Part shown: positions 29,132-37,760 of the stretch, piece after piece | How the letters are laid out: each line of letters starts with the position of its first letter | Position numbering within the stretch: the stretch's first letter is position 1 | Source: Patescibacteria group bacterium | Lineage (GTDB): Bacteria; Patescibacteriota; Minisyncoccia; Moranbacterales; UBA11712 | Length of the DNA: 43,950 bases | Assembly: GCA_030018805.1 (NCBI GenBank) | Contig: JASEHL010000004.1 | Location: 1 to 43,950 of the forward strand | Reading direction: 5' to 3' | Made by a program: the position numbers and the translations under genes | The notes under the pieces: model-generated | What the model was told of the DNA's origin: nothing | The model's input: only the letters and a program-made list of their open reading frames with translations | Databases searched by the model: none

Positions 29132-30041
29132 CGGGGAAACCACTCTTGAAAAAACGCTAGAAAGCCTCTTGGGCCAATCGAAAAATTTTGACGAGCTGAT
29201 TATTATTGACGATGCTTCGAGTGACAGGTCAGTTGCCGCAATTAAAGAATATTTGGGTGAAAAAAGAAACTATACACTGATCCAAAATGACAAAAATGCC
29301 GGGCTTGCAGCCGCTTATAACAAAGGAATAAAGGCAGCTAAAGGCAAATTGATTATCACGCTTCATCAGGATATCCTTCTCGAAAAAGAGGCGCTTGAAA
29401 AATTGGTCGAGCCGTTCGTCGATGAAAAGGTCGTCGCGTCAACCCACGTAGTCGCGCATCCGATGGAAATATGGAAAAAATACAATTTCTGGCAAAAATG
29501 CTTTTTCGCGAGGCTGGCTGGCAAAGATTTTTCAGGCATAGACGGAAAATTCGATTGCTTTCGGAAAAGCGCCCTAGAAAGAGTCGGGCTGTTTGATGAA
29601 ATTAATTTCAAAACAGCCGGCGAAGATGGAGACGTCGTATTTAAATTGAAGAAAATCGGAAAAGTGGTTGATACTAAAGCTAGGATTATTCATCTTCACA
29701 AAATTGATCCGAAATTCAGCTGGAAAGACATCGTTCATAAGCAAAAACAGTATTCAGAAGCGCAGGGAGCCTTGCTAGCGCGCAGCCGAATCCGAAACGC
29801 CTATTCTCTGGGCAGGTCCTTTTTCCGGGAAATACTCCTGATTTCGTTGATTATTCCGTATTTGAGAATCCCGACAGTCATTTTAATTTTGCTTTACTCG
29901 TTTTATTATACAGAGCTTGTTTATTTAGAAGAGTATAAGGATAAAAGGATAGTTGTACTTCCTTTTTTAAATATTTTTCTTTTGTTCGTCAGTCTTGTGT
30001 ATTCATTGAAAGGATTTATTTATGGAAAACAGAAAATTTAA
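29088..30041 (+). CDS. Family 2 glycosyltransferase
   Basis: The 317-residue product starts MEKKMTISVLMPVYNGETTL; an internal ATG at codon 5 is an alternative start. It shows ELIIIDDASSDRSVAAIKEY and LIITLHQDILLEKEALEKLV, where HQD takes the place of DxD, plus FKTAGEDGDVVFKLKKIGK for the catalytic ED motif. Two hydrophobic segments near the C-terminus (REILLISLIIPYLRIP and VVLPFLNIFLLFVSLVYSL) probably anchor it to the membrane. It overlaps both neighbours, within the glycan cluster. Confidence 0.86.
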   Translation: MEKKMTISVLMPVYNGETTLEKTLESLLGQSKNFDELIIIDDASSDRSVAAIKEYLGEKRNYTLIQNDKNAGLAAAYNKGIKAAKGKLIITLHQDILLEKEALEKLVEPFVDEKVVASTHVVAHPMEIWKKYNFWQKCFFARLAGKDFSGIDGKFDCFRKSALERVGLFDEINFKTAGEDGDVVFKLKKIGKVVDTKARIIHLHKIDPKFSWKDIVHKQKQYSEAQGALLARSRIRNAYSLGRSFFREILLISLIIPYLRIPTVILILLYSFYYTELVYLEEYKDKRIVVLPFLNIFLLFVSLVYSLKGFIYGKQKI

Positions 30042-31215
30042 AATAGCTTTGTTTATGTTGCCTCTTCTCACTCAAGGCGGGGGAGCCGAGAAATACTTTA
30101 TCAATTTGGCTCGAAATTTTTCCAAAAGAGGATACGAGACGGATATCATCACGATGGACGAAAATTTTTTCCGCAGGTTCGCAAGGGTCTTGCACATCTT
30201 TGCGCTGGGTAATTTTTTGGGGAAAATTGACACGGGGGGAAGAGAAAATGAAGAAGCAGTGGAAAAGCAACTAGATGAAGCTCGGTGGATAAAAGCCAGT
30301 ACCAAAAATTTGAGAAATATATTGGGAAATTATGACGTAATTTACGCGAAAAACGAACTGGTTGATCTGGCGCTTTTGAAATTCATCGGATACAAAAAGC
30401 TTCCGCCGATTATTGTCGGAGTGCATACGCCGGTTTTTTATCCGGGGACGAAATCTTTCATTTCGAGACTCCATAATTTTCTATATTTGAGTTTTTTTTA
30501 TAAATGGTTGCTCAAAGGAACGAAATGTATTCATGTTTCCAATAAGTTTACGAAAAGTATCATTAGGGGAAAGCTAAATATCGAAAGCAAGCTTGTGTAT
30601 TATCCTTTTTCGGTAAAAAATATTACTGATTTAGCGAATAAAAACATATCTAATATAAATTTTAGTGCCGAAAAGAAAAACATTATTTTTTCTGGGAGAT
30701 TAGGAGAGCAAAAAGGGATTGATATTTTGATAAATATTATTGAGAGGATAAATGAAAATACAAATTTGAGAGATAAAGTTTGTGTAAATATTTTCGGGAG
30801 CGGAGACAAGGAATACGAAAGCGAAATCAGAAGTCTTGCCGAAAAATTTTCTTTTGTGAAATATTTTGGCCACGTTGAAAACAAGTTTATGCCGTATATC
30901 CTAAGCCAGCAAGACCTAATGGTCGCTCCCTCGAAATGGGAAACTCTGCCCTACGCGATCCTTGAAGCTCAAGGGATGGGCGTGCCGGTTGTCGCTTTTG
31001 ATATTCCCGGACCGGGTGATATTATTGAAGATAGACGAACGGGTATATTGGCGAAGGACGAGAATGAATTTTTAGAAGCGATAAAAAACTTTGTTGATGG
31101 GAAAGTAATCTTTGACAAAAGCTGTATTATTGCAAATATCAGAAAAAAATTTGATCCCGGAAAAATATATTCCGAATTAATAAAAATGTTTCAAGAGGTA
31201 TTATGCAAAAACTGA
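30022..31215 (+). CDS. Family 4 glycosyltransferase
   Basis: The 397-residue product has the GT-B fold signs of GT4: KIALFMLPLLTQGGGAEKYF at the N-terminus (glycine-rich loop), NIIFSGRLGEQKGIDILINI in the middle, and LMVAPSKWETLPYAILEAQG with GVPVVAFDIPGPGDII (E-x7-E nucleotide-binding motif). It retains donor configuration when transferring sugars. Codons at 30600-30800 are AT-rich relative to the rest. It overlaps the preceding GT2 by 20 bases and the next gene by 13. Confidence 0.9.
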   Translation: MENRKFKIALFMLPLLTQGGGAEKYFINLARNFSKRGYETDIITMDENFFRRFARVLHIFALGNFLGKIDTGGRENEEAVEKQLDEARWIKASTKNLRNILGNYDVIYAKNELVDLALLKFIGYKKLPPIIVGVHTPVFYPGTKSFISRLHNFLYLSFFYKWLLKGTKCIHVSNKFTKSIIRGKLNIESKLVYYPFSVKNITDLANKNISNINFSAEKKNIIFSGRLGEQKGIDILINIIERINENTNLRDKVCVNIFGSGDKEYESEIRSLAEKFSFVKYFGHVENKFMPYILSQQDLMVAPSKWETLPYAILEAQGMGVPVVAFDIPGPGDIIEDRRTGILAKDENEFLEAIKNFVDGKVIFDKSCIIANIRKKFDPGKIYSELIKMFQEVLCKN

Positions 31216-31703
31216 ACCTCGGCTGCGGGAAAAATATAAAAAATGGTTATGTCAACGCGGATATAACTCCGTTTGAAGGGGTGGACAAGGCTTTCGACTT
31301 TGATGTTTTTCCGTATCCCTTTTCTGACGGCGAGTTTGATGAAATTCTGGCTGACAATGTTTTGGAGCATCTGGATGATATTCCCGCGGTAATGAAAGAG
31401 CTTCACCGGCTCACGAAACCTGACGGCGAAATCAGAATAATCGTGCCTTATTACAACTGCTATGGAGCTTATAACGATATCACCCACAAACATTATTTTT
31501 CTCATTTGTCTTTTGAGCCGTTTTATAAAAAAAATACGAGGGGAAATTATTTTATTGAAGAAAAATTCAAACTCATGAAACTGAAGCTGATCCCGACGAG
31601 ACTGGGGAAATTGCTATTGTTTGATTTCATACGGTTGCCGCTAAGTTTTATTTTTGGCCAAATAATCCAGGCGATCGACGTAACCTTGATCGTGAAAAAA
31701 TAA
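31203..31703 (+). CDS. Small SAM-dependent methyltransferase
   Basis: The 166-residue product begins MQKLNLGCGKNIKNGYVNAD, where LNLGCG is SAM motif I lacking the usual preceding strand length. It has AFDFDVFPYPFSDGEFDEIL and NVLEHLDDIPAVMKELHRLT. This short form is common for predicted methyltransferases in glycan loci. It starts inside the GT4 gene and its stop overlaps the next start by one base, so it is co-translated. Confidence 0.83.
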   Translation: MQKLNLGCGKNIKNGYVNADITPFEGVDKAFDFDVFPYPFSDGEFDEILADNVLEHLDDIPAVMKELHRLTKPDGEIRIIVPYYNCYGAYNDITHKHYFSHLSFEPFYKKNTRGNYFIEEKFKLMKLKLIPTRLGKLLLFDFIRLPLSFIFGQIIQAIDVTLIVKK

Positions 31704-32410
31704 TGCTTCGAAAAATCAGATTTTATATCTCGCCGTGTTTTTTGATCAGGTATTATCTCCAGAGAGATATAAAATATTTCGTGAAAAAATTTAAGTTCGA
31801 GGGAAGAGTTTTAGATTTCGGATGCGGTCAAAAGCCGTATGAGCATCTCTTTTTTAATTCTGAATACATCGGGATTGATTTTGAGAATTATTCCAAAAAC
31901 AAGGAAATTTCAGATAAGAAACCGGATTATTTTTTTGACGAAAAATATTCGAAAGAGATGACGCTTCCGTTTGAGAACGGGAGCTTTGATAATACCGTGT
32001 CTTTCCAGGTTCTGGAGCATCACAGAAAACCCGAGGTTATGATTCGAGAGATGGCAAGAGTAGTGAAAAAAGAAGGGCTGATTCTCTTAACCTGTCCGTT
32101 CGTCTACGCGCTTCATGAAGAGCCGAATGATTTCCAGAGGCTGACGGAATATAAGCTTCGGGAACTGTTCGAAAAAAATAATTGCCAAATTATCCGAATA
32201 AAAAAACAAGGCGGTTTTTTTTCCGCAGTATCAATGCTCGCGAATGAACAGCTGAATTATTTTGCGGCAAAAAACAGGATAAATTATTTGCTGGCTTGCG
32301 TTATCTATCCGCTTTTTTTGTTGCTCCAGTATACCAGTATACTGGTGGATGTGTTTTTCCGGTCGGAAAAAGTGTTTATTAATTATATCGTTTTAGCAAA
32401 AAAACTTTAG
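31703..32410 (+). CDS. SAM-dependent methyltransferase with C-terminal hydrophobic tail
   Basis: The 235-residue product has RVLDFGCGQKPYEHLFF (motif I), YIGIDFENY, SFDNTVSFQVLEHHRKPEVM and LILLTCPFVYALHEEPNDFQ, a pattern of Methyltransf_11 enzymes in surface polysaccharide loci. A C-terminal hydrophobic stretch (YLLACVIYPLFLLLQYTSI) may attach it to the membrane. The start overlaps the stop of the preceding methyltransferase by one base. Confidence 0.85.
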   Translation: MLRKIRFYISPCFLIRYYLQRDIKYFVKKFKFEGRVLDFGCGQKPYEHLFFNSEYIGIDFENYSKNKEISDKKPDYFFDEKYSKEMTLPFENGSFDNTVSFQVLEHHRKPEVMIREMARVVKKEGLILLTCPFVYALHEEPNDFQRLTEYKLRELFEKNNCQIIRIKKQGGFFSAVSMLANEQLNYFAAKNRINYLLACVIYPLFLLLQYTSILVDVFFRSEKVFINYIVLAKKL

Positions 32411-32415
32411 GAATC

Positions 32416-33579
32416 ATGAAGATTCTCGTCAATCTTGTCACTTTACAGCACGAGCATATATTGCCGCCCTGGCTTCGGATATTCAAAGTTTTTCAGTCGC
32501 AGGGATGTGAAATTTTTGTTAATGCGGGGCCTTTCGTCAAAAAATTGGGACCGATTGGAGACATTTATGAATTTAGGTGGCTCACTGAAGAGGAAAACAA
32601 GATACTGCAAAAAGACAAAACCGCTACGAAAATGAGTTTTTTATGCCACTGCCTGAAAAGAAATTTGCTTGCCCTGAAAAAAAGCCAAAAAATCTTGGAA
32701 GCCGGCCCTTTTGATGTCATTTATACGCCCTCTTCCGTTCTTGACTTTGTTATTTATCCCTTCTATCTAAAAATAACAGGCAAAAAAATTAAGTGGGTAA
32801 CGACTCTCGCAAACACAGTGCCGCTCACGGATCCCGGAAATAAGCCGTTAAGATTTTTAGGCTGGATATTTTTTCAAATCAGCCTTCGGATGATAAAAAG
32901 AGCCGATGTTATTTTCGCTTCCACTCCGGAAGTGATGGAGCATCTCATCAAAAGGCATTTCTACGAGAAGAAGCTGGTTCTGACCGGATTCGGGATAGAA
33001 GCTGACTTGATAGAAAAAGTCAAACCCGACGGAAAATATAAAATCGACGCGCTGTTTGTCGGAAGAATAAATGAAACTAAGGGAATATATGACATGCTGA
33101 AAGCTTTGAAGATTGTCCGTGAAAAATTCCCGGATTTCCAGCTGGCGATCATGGGGGAAGGAGATGCCAGGACGAAAATGAGCTTTAAAAATAAAATAAA
33201 AAAGGAAGGGCTTGAGGAAAACGTGCAGTTTCTTGGATACATAAACGGGATGGAAAAATACAATATCATAAAATCGGCAAAGTGCTTCTGGTTCTTGAGT
33301 ACGAGCCCAAGCGAAAGTTTTGGAGTGGCGCTTCTCGAGGCGGTGTGCTCTGGAGTTCCGGCGTATACTTATAGCCTCCCGCAATTTTCGCGGATTTATC
33401 AAAACGGTGGGGTTGATATTTCACCGCTAGGTGACTATAAAATGGTTGCCGAAAAAGTAATTCGATTACTTGAAAGTGGCAATTTTACTAATGACAAGGG
33501 GAAATTGCTGCTCGGAAAATATTCCTGGGAAAAAGTTGCCGAAATAGAATGGGGCGCCATTCAAAACATCACCTCCTAG
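32416..33579 (+). CDS. Family 4 glycosyltransferase
   Basis: The 387-residue product has KILVNLVTLQHEHILPPWLR at the N-terminus, IDALFVGRINETKGIYDMLK in the linker strand and FWFLSTSPSESFGVALLEAV with CSGVPAYTYSLPQF for the E-x7-E donor site. It uses a nucleotide sugar in the cytoplasm. Its stop codon lies in the stem of a hairpin at 33571-33597. It starts six bases after the preceding methyltransferase. Confidence 0.88.
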   Translation: MKILVNLVTLQHEHILPPWLRIFKVFQSQGCEIFVNAGPFVKKLGPIGDIYEFRWLTEEENKILQKDKTATKMSFLCHCLKRNLLALKKSQKILEAGPFDVIYTPSSVLDFVIYPFYLKITGKKIKWVTTLANTVPLTDPGNKPLRFLGWIFFQISLRMIKRADVIFASTPEVMEHLIKRHFYEKKLVLTGFGIEADLIEKVKPDGKYKIDALFVGRINETKGIYDMLKALKIVREKFPDFQLAIMGEGDARTKMSFKNKIKKEGLEENVQFLGYINGMEKYNIIKSAKCFWFLSTSPSESFGVALLEAVCSGVPAYTYSLPQFSRIYQNGGVDISPLGDYKMVAEKVIRLLESGNFTNDKGKLLLGKYSWEKVAEIEWGAIQNITS

Positions 33580-33597
33580 AGCTCAACTCTAGGAGGT
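33571..33597. repeat. Hairpin overlapping the GT4 stop codon
   Basis: ACCTCCTAGAG / CTCTAGGAGGT, eleven pairs with loop CTCAA. The TAG stop at 33577-33579 is inside the left arm, and no T run follows. Confidence 0.75.
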
Positions 33598-33621
33598 TGG
33601 GATAAGATCTATAATCCTCAA

Positions 33622-34308
33622 ATGGAAAAAAACATATATAAAGACTTGTATAATAATCAGAAAAATCTGGGGGATCTGGCGGACAGTCCCAGAATAAAAA
33701 AAATGGCAGCGGTTATAAACAGGCTAAATTTGGAAGGGGAAAATATCTTGGATATAGGTTGTTATGACGGGTCTTTTTTATCTCTCATAAAAAACCGGAA
33801 TAATAATTTCTATGGACTTGAAGCTAGCGATTGGGGAACAAAGAAGTCCAGGCAAAAAGGAATAGAAGTTAATCAATATTTTTTTGACGGCGAAAATAAG
33901 CTTCCGTACGATGATAATTTTTTTGATGTTGCTGTGGCCGGAGAAATTATCGAGCATATATATGACACGGATTTTTTTCTGGCGGAAATTTATAGAGTGC
34001 TAAAACCGGAAGGGAAACTTTTGATATCGACTCCCAACGTCGCGTCTCTTGGACGGAGGGCACTATTATTTTTTGGGTTTAATCCAATTATTGAATTATC
34101 TCTCAATGAACTGGACAGCTCGGGGCATATCAGATATTTTACCTTCAAATCTCTTCAGGGGTTGCTGAAAAAGCATAATTTCAAAATAATTGTCTCCAGC
34201 TCCGATTGCATCAATTTTTCCAGAAATGGCGGTATTAGATCAGGATTTCTGGCAAAAATTTTTCCGAAATTTGGGACTAGCGTGATTTATCTTGCGCAAA
34301 AACGATAA
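33622..34308 (+). CDS. SAM-dependent methyltransferase
   Basis: The 228-residue product has NILDIGCYDGSFLSLIKNRN (motif I with Cys), FYGLEASDWG, NFFDVAVAGEIIEHIYDTDF and GKLLISTPNVASLGRR. It is a class I enzyme of the Methyltransf_23 type. It is the last gene of the glycan cluster; a promoter for guaA lies just after it. Substrate unknown. Confidence 0.86.
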   Translation: MEKNIYKDLYNNQKNLGDLADSPRIKKMAAVINRLNLEGENILDIGCYDGSFLSLIKNRNNNFYGLEASDWGTKKSRQKGIEVNQYFFDGENKLPYDDNFFDVAVAGEIIEHIYDTDFFLAEIYRVLKPEGKLLISTPNVASLGRRALLFFGFNPIIELSLNELDSSGHIRYFTFKSLQGLLKKHNFKIIVSSSDCINFSRNGGIRSGFLAKIFPKFGTSVIYLAQKR

Positions 34309-34322
34309 AAAATAGAAGTCTA

Positions 34323-34377
34323 TTGTGCATTGAGTTTATTTTGATATACTGAAAACAGGGAATCGCTCCTGTTTTTA
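34323..34377 (+). promoter_or_regulatory. guaA promoter followed by a terminator-like leader hairpin
   Basis: TTGTGC (34323-34328), 16 bases, TATACT (34345-34350). Immediately after it lies AAAACAGG / CCTGTTTT (34352-34375) with a following T. If the promoter is used, the hairpin lies at the very start of the guaA transcript and might attenuate it; otherwise it terminates the glycan cluster. Confidence 0.55.
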
Positions 34378-34403
34378 GTTTGATTAATTTGTTTAGAGTT
34401 CTT

Positions 34404-35930
34404 ATGAAATCAATTCAAATTCTCATTGTCGACATGGGCTCTCAATATACGCTTGTCATCGGCCGGACACTTCGCGAGCTTGGATATCGGGCGGCAGTTT
34501 TGTCTCCGGGAAAGGCCGAAGGCTGGCTGAAATCGAATAAACCGAAAGCAATTATTCTTTCCGGGGGAAGCGCGAGCGTTTACGAAAAAAATTCTCCGAA
34601 GCCGCCGAAAAATATTCTAAAGATGGACGTGCCTATTCTTGGGATATGTTACGGGATGCAATGGATTTCCCATAAAACCGGCGGATTGGTCGCTCCCCAT
34701 CACGAAAGAAAAGAATATGGAGAGGCTATTGTGAAATTCGATACGAAGAACACGCTTTTTCATGGTATAAAACACAAAAATATCGTCTGGGCCAGTCACG
34801 GAGACAGTGTGGAAAAAGTACCGGCCGGATTCAAAATTACTGCGCGCTCGGCTGATGGAAAAGTGATTGAAGCGATGAGCAATACCGTGAGAAAAATATG
34901 GGGCGTACAGTTCCATCCGGAAGTGACTCACACGAAAGAAGGAAAGAAAATTCTGGTCAATTTTTTGGAGAGAATTTCCGGATGCGAAAAGGACTGGCAG
35001 CCGGCTGACATGGTTGATGATATCAGAAATGAAACCGCCAAAGTCGCGAGCGGCAAGAAGGCCATCATTGGTTTTAGCGGCGGGGTTGACTCAACGACTC
35101 TTTCAGCGGTACTTGCGCCGGTTTTTGGAAAAAATCTTCTGGCGGTTTGCATTGACACAGGGGCATTGCGAAGAAACGAACTTGAAGAAATCAAATTCAA
35201 TGCGGATGCGGCGGGTGTCAATTTAAAAGTTGTTAAGGCCGCCAGCCGTTTTCAAAAAGCCATAGGAAGACAGACTCACTCGGAACTCAAGAGGAAAAAA
35301 TTCAAGAAACTGTATGGCAGAATACTGGAAGAGGAGGCGAAAAAATTCGGGGCGGATTTCATCGTCCAGGGAAGTCTCGCGACAGATCTCATTGAGTCGG
35401 GTTCGGCGGGAAAGGCGGATCTCATCAAATCACACCATAACGTGGGGCTCAACCTCAAAGTAAAAGAGCTTTATCCCTTTCGGAACCTGTTCAAATACGA
35501 GGTACGAGAACTGGCGCGACAGCTGAAACTTCCGCGGTCCATTTCCCAAAGGCAACCCTTTCCCGGTCCGGGACTTTTTATCCGAATAATTGGGGAGCCG
35601 CCGAAAAAAGACAAACTCGACATCGTGCGTTGGGCAGATGGCGAAGTGAGCGATATTCTCAAAAAACACAAAGTTTATGAAAATGTCTCACAGTTGATCG
35701 TAGCTCTCGATTGCCAGCGGACGGTCGGCATCAAAGGGGACGGTCGGGTTTACGCCTATTCGGTGATTGTCCGCGGCGTTCGGACGCTCGATTTCATGAC
35801 AGCCGAAGGCGTGCAGTTTCCATCCGAAGTGCGGCGTGAAATTTCGACCGCAGTCACGAAACATCCCAAAATCGTCAGGGTCTTTTTTGATGAGACCAAC
35901 AAGCCTCCGGCGACAACGGAAATGGAATAA
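34404..35930 (+). CDS. guaA: GMP synthase (glutamine-hydrolysing)
   Basis: The 508-residue product (ATG 34404; the track start at TTG 34380 is not needed) has the class I amidotransferase half with ILGICYGMQWI (nucleophile Cys) and GVQFHPEVTH (His, Glu), then the PP-loop ATP pyrophosphatase GFSGGVDSTT, IKSHHNVG and FPGPGLFIRIIGEPP, and a C-terminal dimer domain ending PPATTEME. It converts XMP to GMP using ATP and glutamine. Length is near the usual 510-525. A Ser-Leu-Ala segment replaces the usual Thr-Leu-Tyr before DxIES, a mild departure. xseA follows after a short hairpin. Confidence 0.95.
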   Translation: MKSIQILIVDMGSQYTLVIGRTLRELGYRAAVLSPGKAEGWLKSNKPKAIILSGGSASVYEKNSPKPPKNILKMDVPILGICYGMQWISHKTGGLVAPHHERKEYGEAIVKFDTKNTLFHGIKHKNIVWASHGDSVEKVPAGFKITARSADGKVIEAMSNTVRKIWGVQFHPEVTHTKEGKKILVNFLERISGCEKDWQPADMVDDIRNETAKVASGKKAIIGFSGGVDSTTLSAVLAPVFGKNLLAVCIDTGALRRNELEEIKFNADAAGVNLKVVKAASRFQKAIGRQTHSELKRKKFKKLYGRILEEEAKKFGADFIVQGSLATDLIESGSAGKADLIKSHHNVGLNLKVKELYPFRNLFKYEVRELARQLKLPRSISQRQPFPGPGLFIRIIGEPPKKDKLDIVRWADGEVSDILKKHKVYENVSQLIVALDCQRTVGIKGDGRVYAYSVIVRGVRTLDFMTAEGVQFPSEVRREISTAVTKHPKIVRVFFDETNKPPATTEME

Positions 35931-35953
35931 TTCCTAATCTCGTTGATTAGGAA
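35931..35953. repeat. Hairpin between guaA and xseA
   Basis: TTCCTAATC / GATTAGGAA with loop TCGTT, beginning directly after the guaA stop codon and ending eight bases before the xseA ATG. Confidence 0.7.
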
Positions 35954-35960
35954 AACAAAA

Positions 35961-37418
35961 ATGAACAAGCCTCTCCTCGAAAAATTGAAAAAATGGCAAA
36001 GTGGGCAGGCGCGGCGGGATAATGTAGAAGCCTATCGCGTTTTGCCGTATAAAGTTCTCGAGGATATTGCCCGGCGGGAGCCGCAAACGCCGGAAGAACT
36101 TTTGGAAGTGAAAGGAATCAAAGAAAAAAAATTGGCGCGGTACGGAAAAGATATTTTGGCGTTGGTGAAAGGAGCATCAAATAACCAAGGTTCGACCTTT
36201 CCTTTCCTCGAGCGGAGCTCTCGGAATTCCTCAAGGTCAAACCTTAAAATTTTCGAGGTCGGCGAGTATTTGGATTATTTAAACGAAAAGTTATTGCAGG
36301 CCGAAGCGCGGATAAAGGGAGAAATCTCAAGTATTGAAAATCGCGGCAATTATATTTTCTTTGGATTAAAAGATAAGGAGGATGAAAGTCTTTTAAATTG
36401 TTTCATCTGGCGAAATGATTACCAGATAAGCGGCGTGGAGCTTGAAGAGGGGATGGAAGTTGTCATTTGGGGCTATCCAAATGTGTATAAACCGAGCGGA
36501 CGAATGTCATTTCAGACGAAACTCATCGAACTGGTTGGCGAGGGAGCGCTTAAAAAGGCCTATGAGGAACTAAAGAAAAAACTGGAATTAGAGGGATTGT
36601 TCGCGCTAGAACGGAAGAAGGCAATTCCTGATTTTTCGCATAAAATAGGCCTGATTACGTCTCATCAGGGAGCGGCTATCGGAGATTTCACCTCGAATCT
36701 TGGAAGTTATGGCTTTCAAATAAAATTCTATGACTCGCGGGTCGAAGGAAAGCAGGCAGTTTTTGATCTCATAAATGGAATAAAATGGTTCAACAAAAAT
36801 ATTTCTGGTTTAGACGTGATTGTTTTGGTTCGCGGCGGGGGGAGTCTCGAAAGTCTCCAGGCTTTCAACACCGAATCGATTGTTCGTGAAATCGCGAACT
36901 CAAAAATTCCGGTTCTCGCCGGAATAGGCCATGAAAAAGACGTTTCTCTCGCGGCGCTCGCGGCGGACAAAATGGTTTCCACTCCCACTGGAGCGGCAGT
37001 TGAACTAACGCGCTCATGGGATGAGGCGGGAAATATAGTTTCAGAAGCGGAACGAGAATTGCTTTCCTATCTTTCGAAAGTATTTGAGCGGTTTGAAAGA
37101 GTGAAACATGTCCTTCACCGCGAGACGGAAAAGATAGGGCAGGCGATTCTCTATAATAAAGAAAAAATCAGCACGTCCCTTAAAAATATTTTTTCAAGCT
37201 TTTCCCGATTGATTGCGAACATTAAAGAACAAATAAAAATCGCGGAGAATCAAGTGAGATTAAACAATCCTGAACGACAATTGAGACTGGGATACAGCCT
37301 CGTCAGTATGGGAGGAAAAATAGTGAGAAGCGTGAAGGATGTTAAGGTGGGGGACAAAGCGGATATAAAAGTTAGCGATGGAAAATTAAAATCTAAAATT
37401 TTTAAGGTCGAACCTTAA
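35961..37418 (+). CDS. xseA: Exonuclease VII large subunit with N-terminal HRDC-like domain
   Basis: The 485-residue product (ATG 35961) has two parts. Residues about 1-75 (LLEKLKKWQSGQARRDNVEA, VLPYKVLEDIARREPQTPEE, LLEVKGIKEKKLARYGKDIL) match an HRDC domain, a helical nucleic-acid binding module. After a linker, residues about 97 onward are XseA: an OB fold (FEVGEYLDYLNEKLLQAEARIKGEISSI), the catalytic region (KIGLITSHQGAAIGDF, DVIVLVRGGGSLESLQAFN, PVLAGIGHEKDVSLAALAAD) and a C-terminal coiled coil. Exonuclease VII degrades single-stranded DNA from both ends with XseB. Part of the linker (NNQGSTFPFLERSSRNSSRS) is encoded by a palindromic element. Confidence 0.93.
   Translation: MNKPLLEKLKKWQSGQARRDNVEAYRVLPYKVLEDIARREPQTPEELLEVKGIKEKKLARYGKDILALVKGASNNQGSTFPFLERSSRNSSRSNLKIFEVGEYLDYLNEKLLQAEARIKGEISSIENRGNYIFFGLKDKEDESLLNCFIWRNDYQISGVELEEGMEVVIWGYPNVYKPSGRMSFQTKLIELVGEGALKKAYEELKKKLELEGLFALERKKAIPDFSHKIGLITSHQGAAIGDFTSNLGSYGFQIKFYDSRVEGKQAVFDLINGIKWFNKNISGLDVIVLVRGGGSLESLQAFNTESIVREIANSKIPVLAGIGHEKDVSLAALAADKMVSTPTGAAVELTRSWDEAGNIVSEAERELLSYLSKVFERFERVKHVLHRETEKIGQAILYNKEKISTSLKNIFSSFSRLIANIKEQIKIAENQVRLNNPERQLRLGYSLVSMGGKIVRSVKDVKVGDKADIKVSDGKLKSKIFKVEP
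36187..36245. repeat. Palindromic element in the xseA linker
   Basis: Outer arms AAGGTTCGACCTT (36187-36199) and AAGGTCAAACCTT (36233-36245) are inverted copies with one mismatch. The inside holds CGAG..CTCG. The same outer arms occur at 37404-37459. Confidence 0.75.
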
Positions 37419-37459
37419 AAAACTCCGAATTTATTCGGAGTTAAAAAAGGTTTGACCTT
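37404..37459. repeat. Palindromic element at the xseA-xseB junction
   Basis: Outer arms AAGGTCGAACCTT (37404-37416) and AAGGTTTGACCTT (37447-37459), one mismatch, enclose a perfect ten-pair hairpin AACTCCGAAT-TT-ATTCGGAGTT. The last XseA codons (KVEP, stop) are read from the left arm. Confidence 0.8.
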
Positions 37460-37469
37460 GGATAAAATT

Positions 37470-37685
37470 ATGCAAAAAGAAATCAATCTAACCCAATCGC
37501 TCAAAAAACTCGAAGAAATCGTGGAGTGGTTCGAGAATCAGGGGGAAGTGGACGTTGAAAAGGGAATCGAAAAAGTGAAAGAAGGCGTCGCGCTCATCAA
37601 AGCCAGCCGCGAACGGCTCAAGAAAGTCGAGAATGAATTCGAGGAAGTGAAAAAAGAGCTGGAGAAAGAAACAGGAATAGGATAG
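37470..37685 (+). CDS. xseB: Exonuclease VII small subunit
   Basis: The 71-residue product starts at ATG 37470 (MQKEINLTQSLKKLEEIVEW); the earlier TTG at 37452 lies in the palindrome. It is a helical hairpin, as expected for XseB: SLKKLEEIVEWFENQG and DVEKGIEKVKEGVALIKASR. It assembles in several copies on the XseA coiled coil. Next to xseA, it confirms the pair. Confidence 0.92.
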   Translation: MQKEINLTQSLKKLEEIVEWFENQGEVDVEKGIEKVKEGVALIKASRERLKKVENEFEEVKKELEKETGIG

Positions 37686-37760
37686 AAAAATGTGGCAAAG
37701 CAATGGGCTGCTCCTTTCGATCGACATATATCATATAAGCCGTAAAAAACTGAGCCAGTT

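Noticed and set aside
37421-37442. Terminator between xseA and xseB
   Set aside because: The perfect hairpin is followed by AAAAAAGG rather than T residues and is nested in a larger palindrome.
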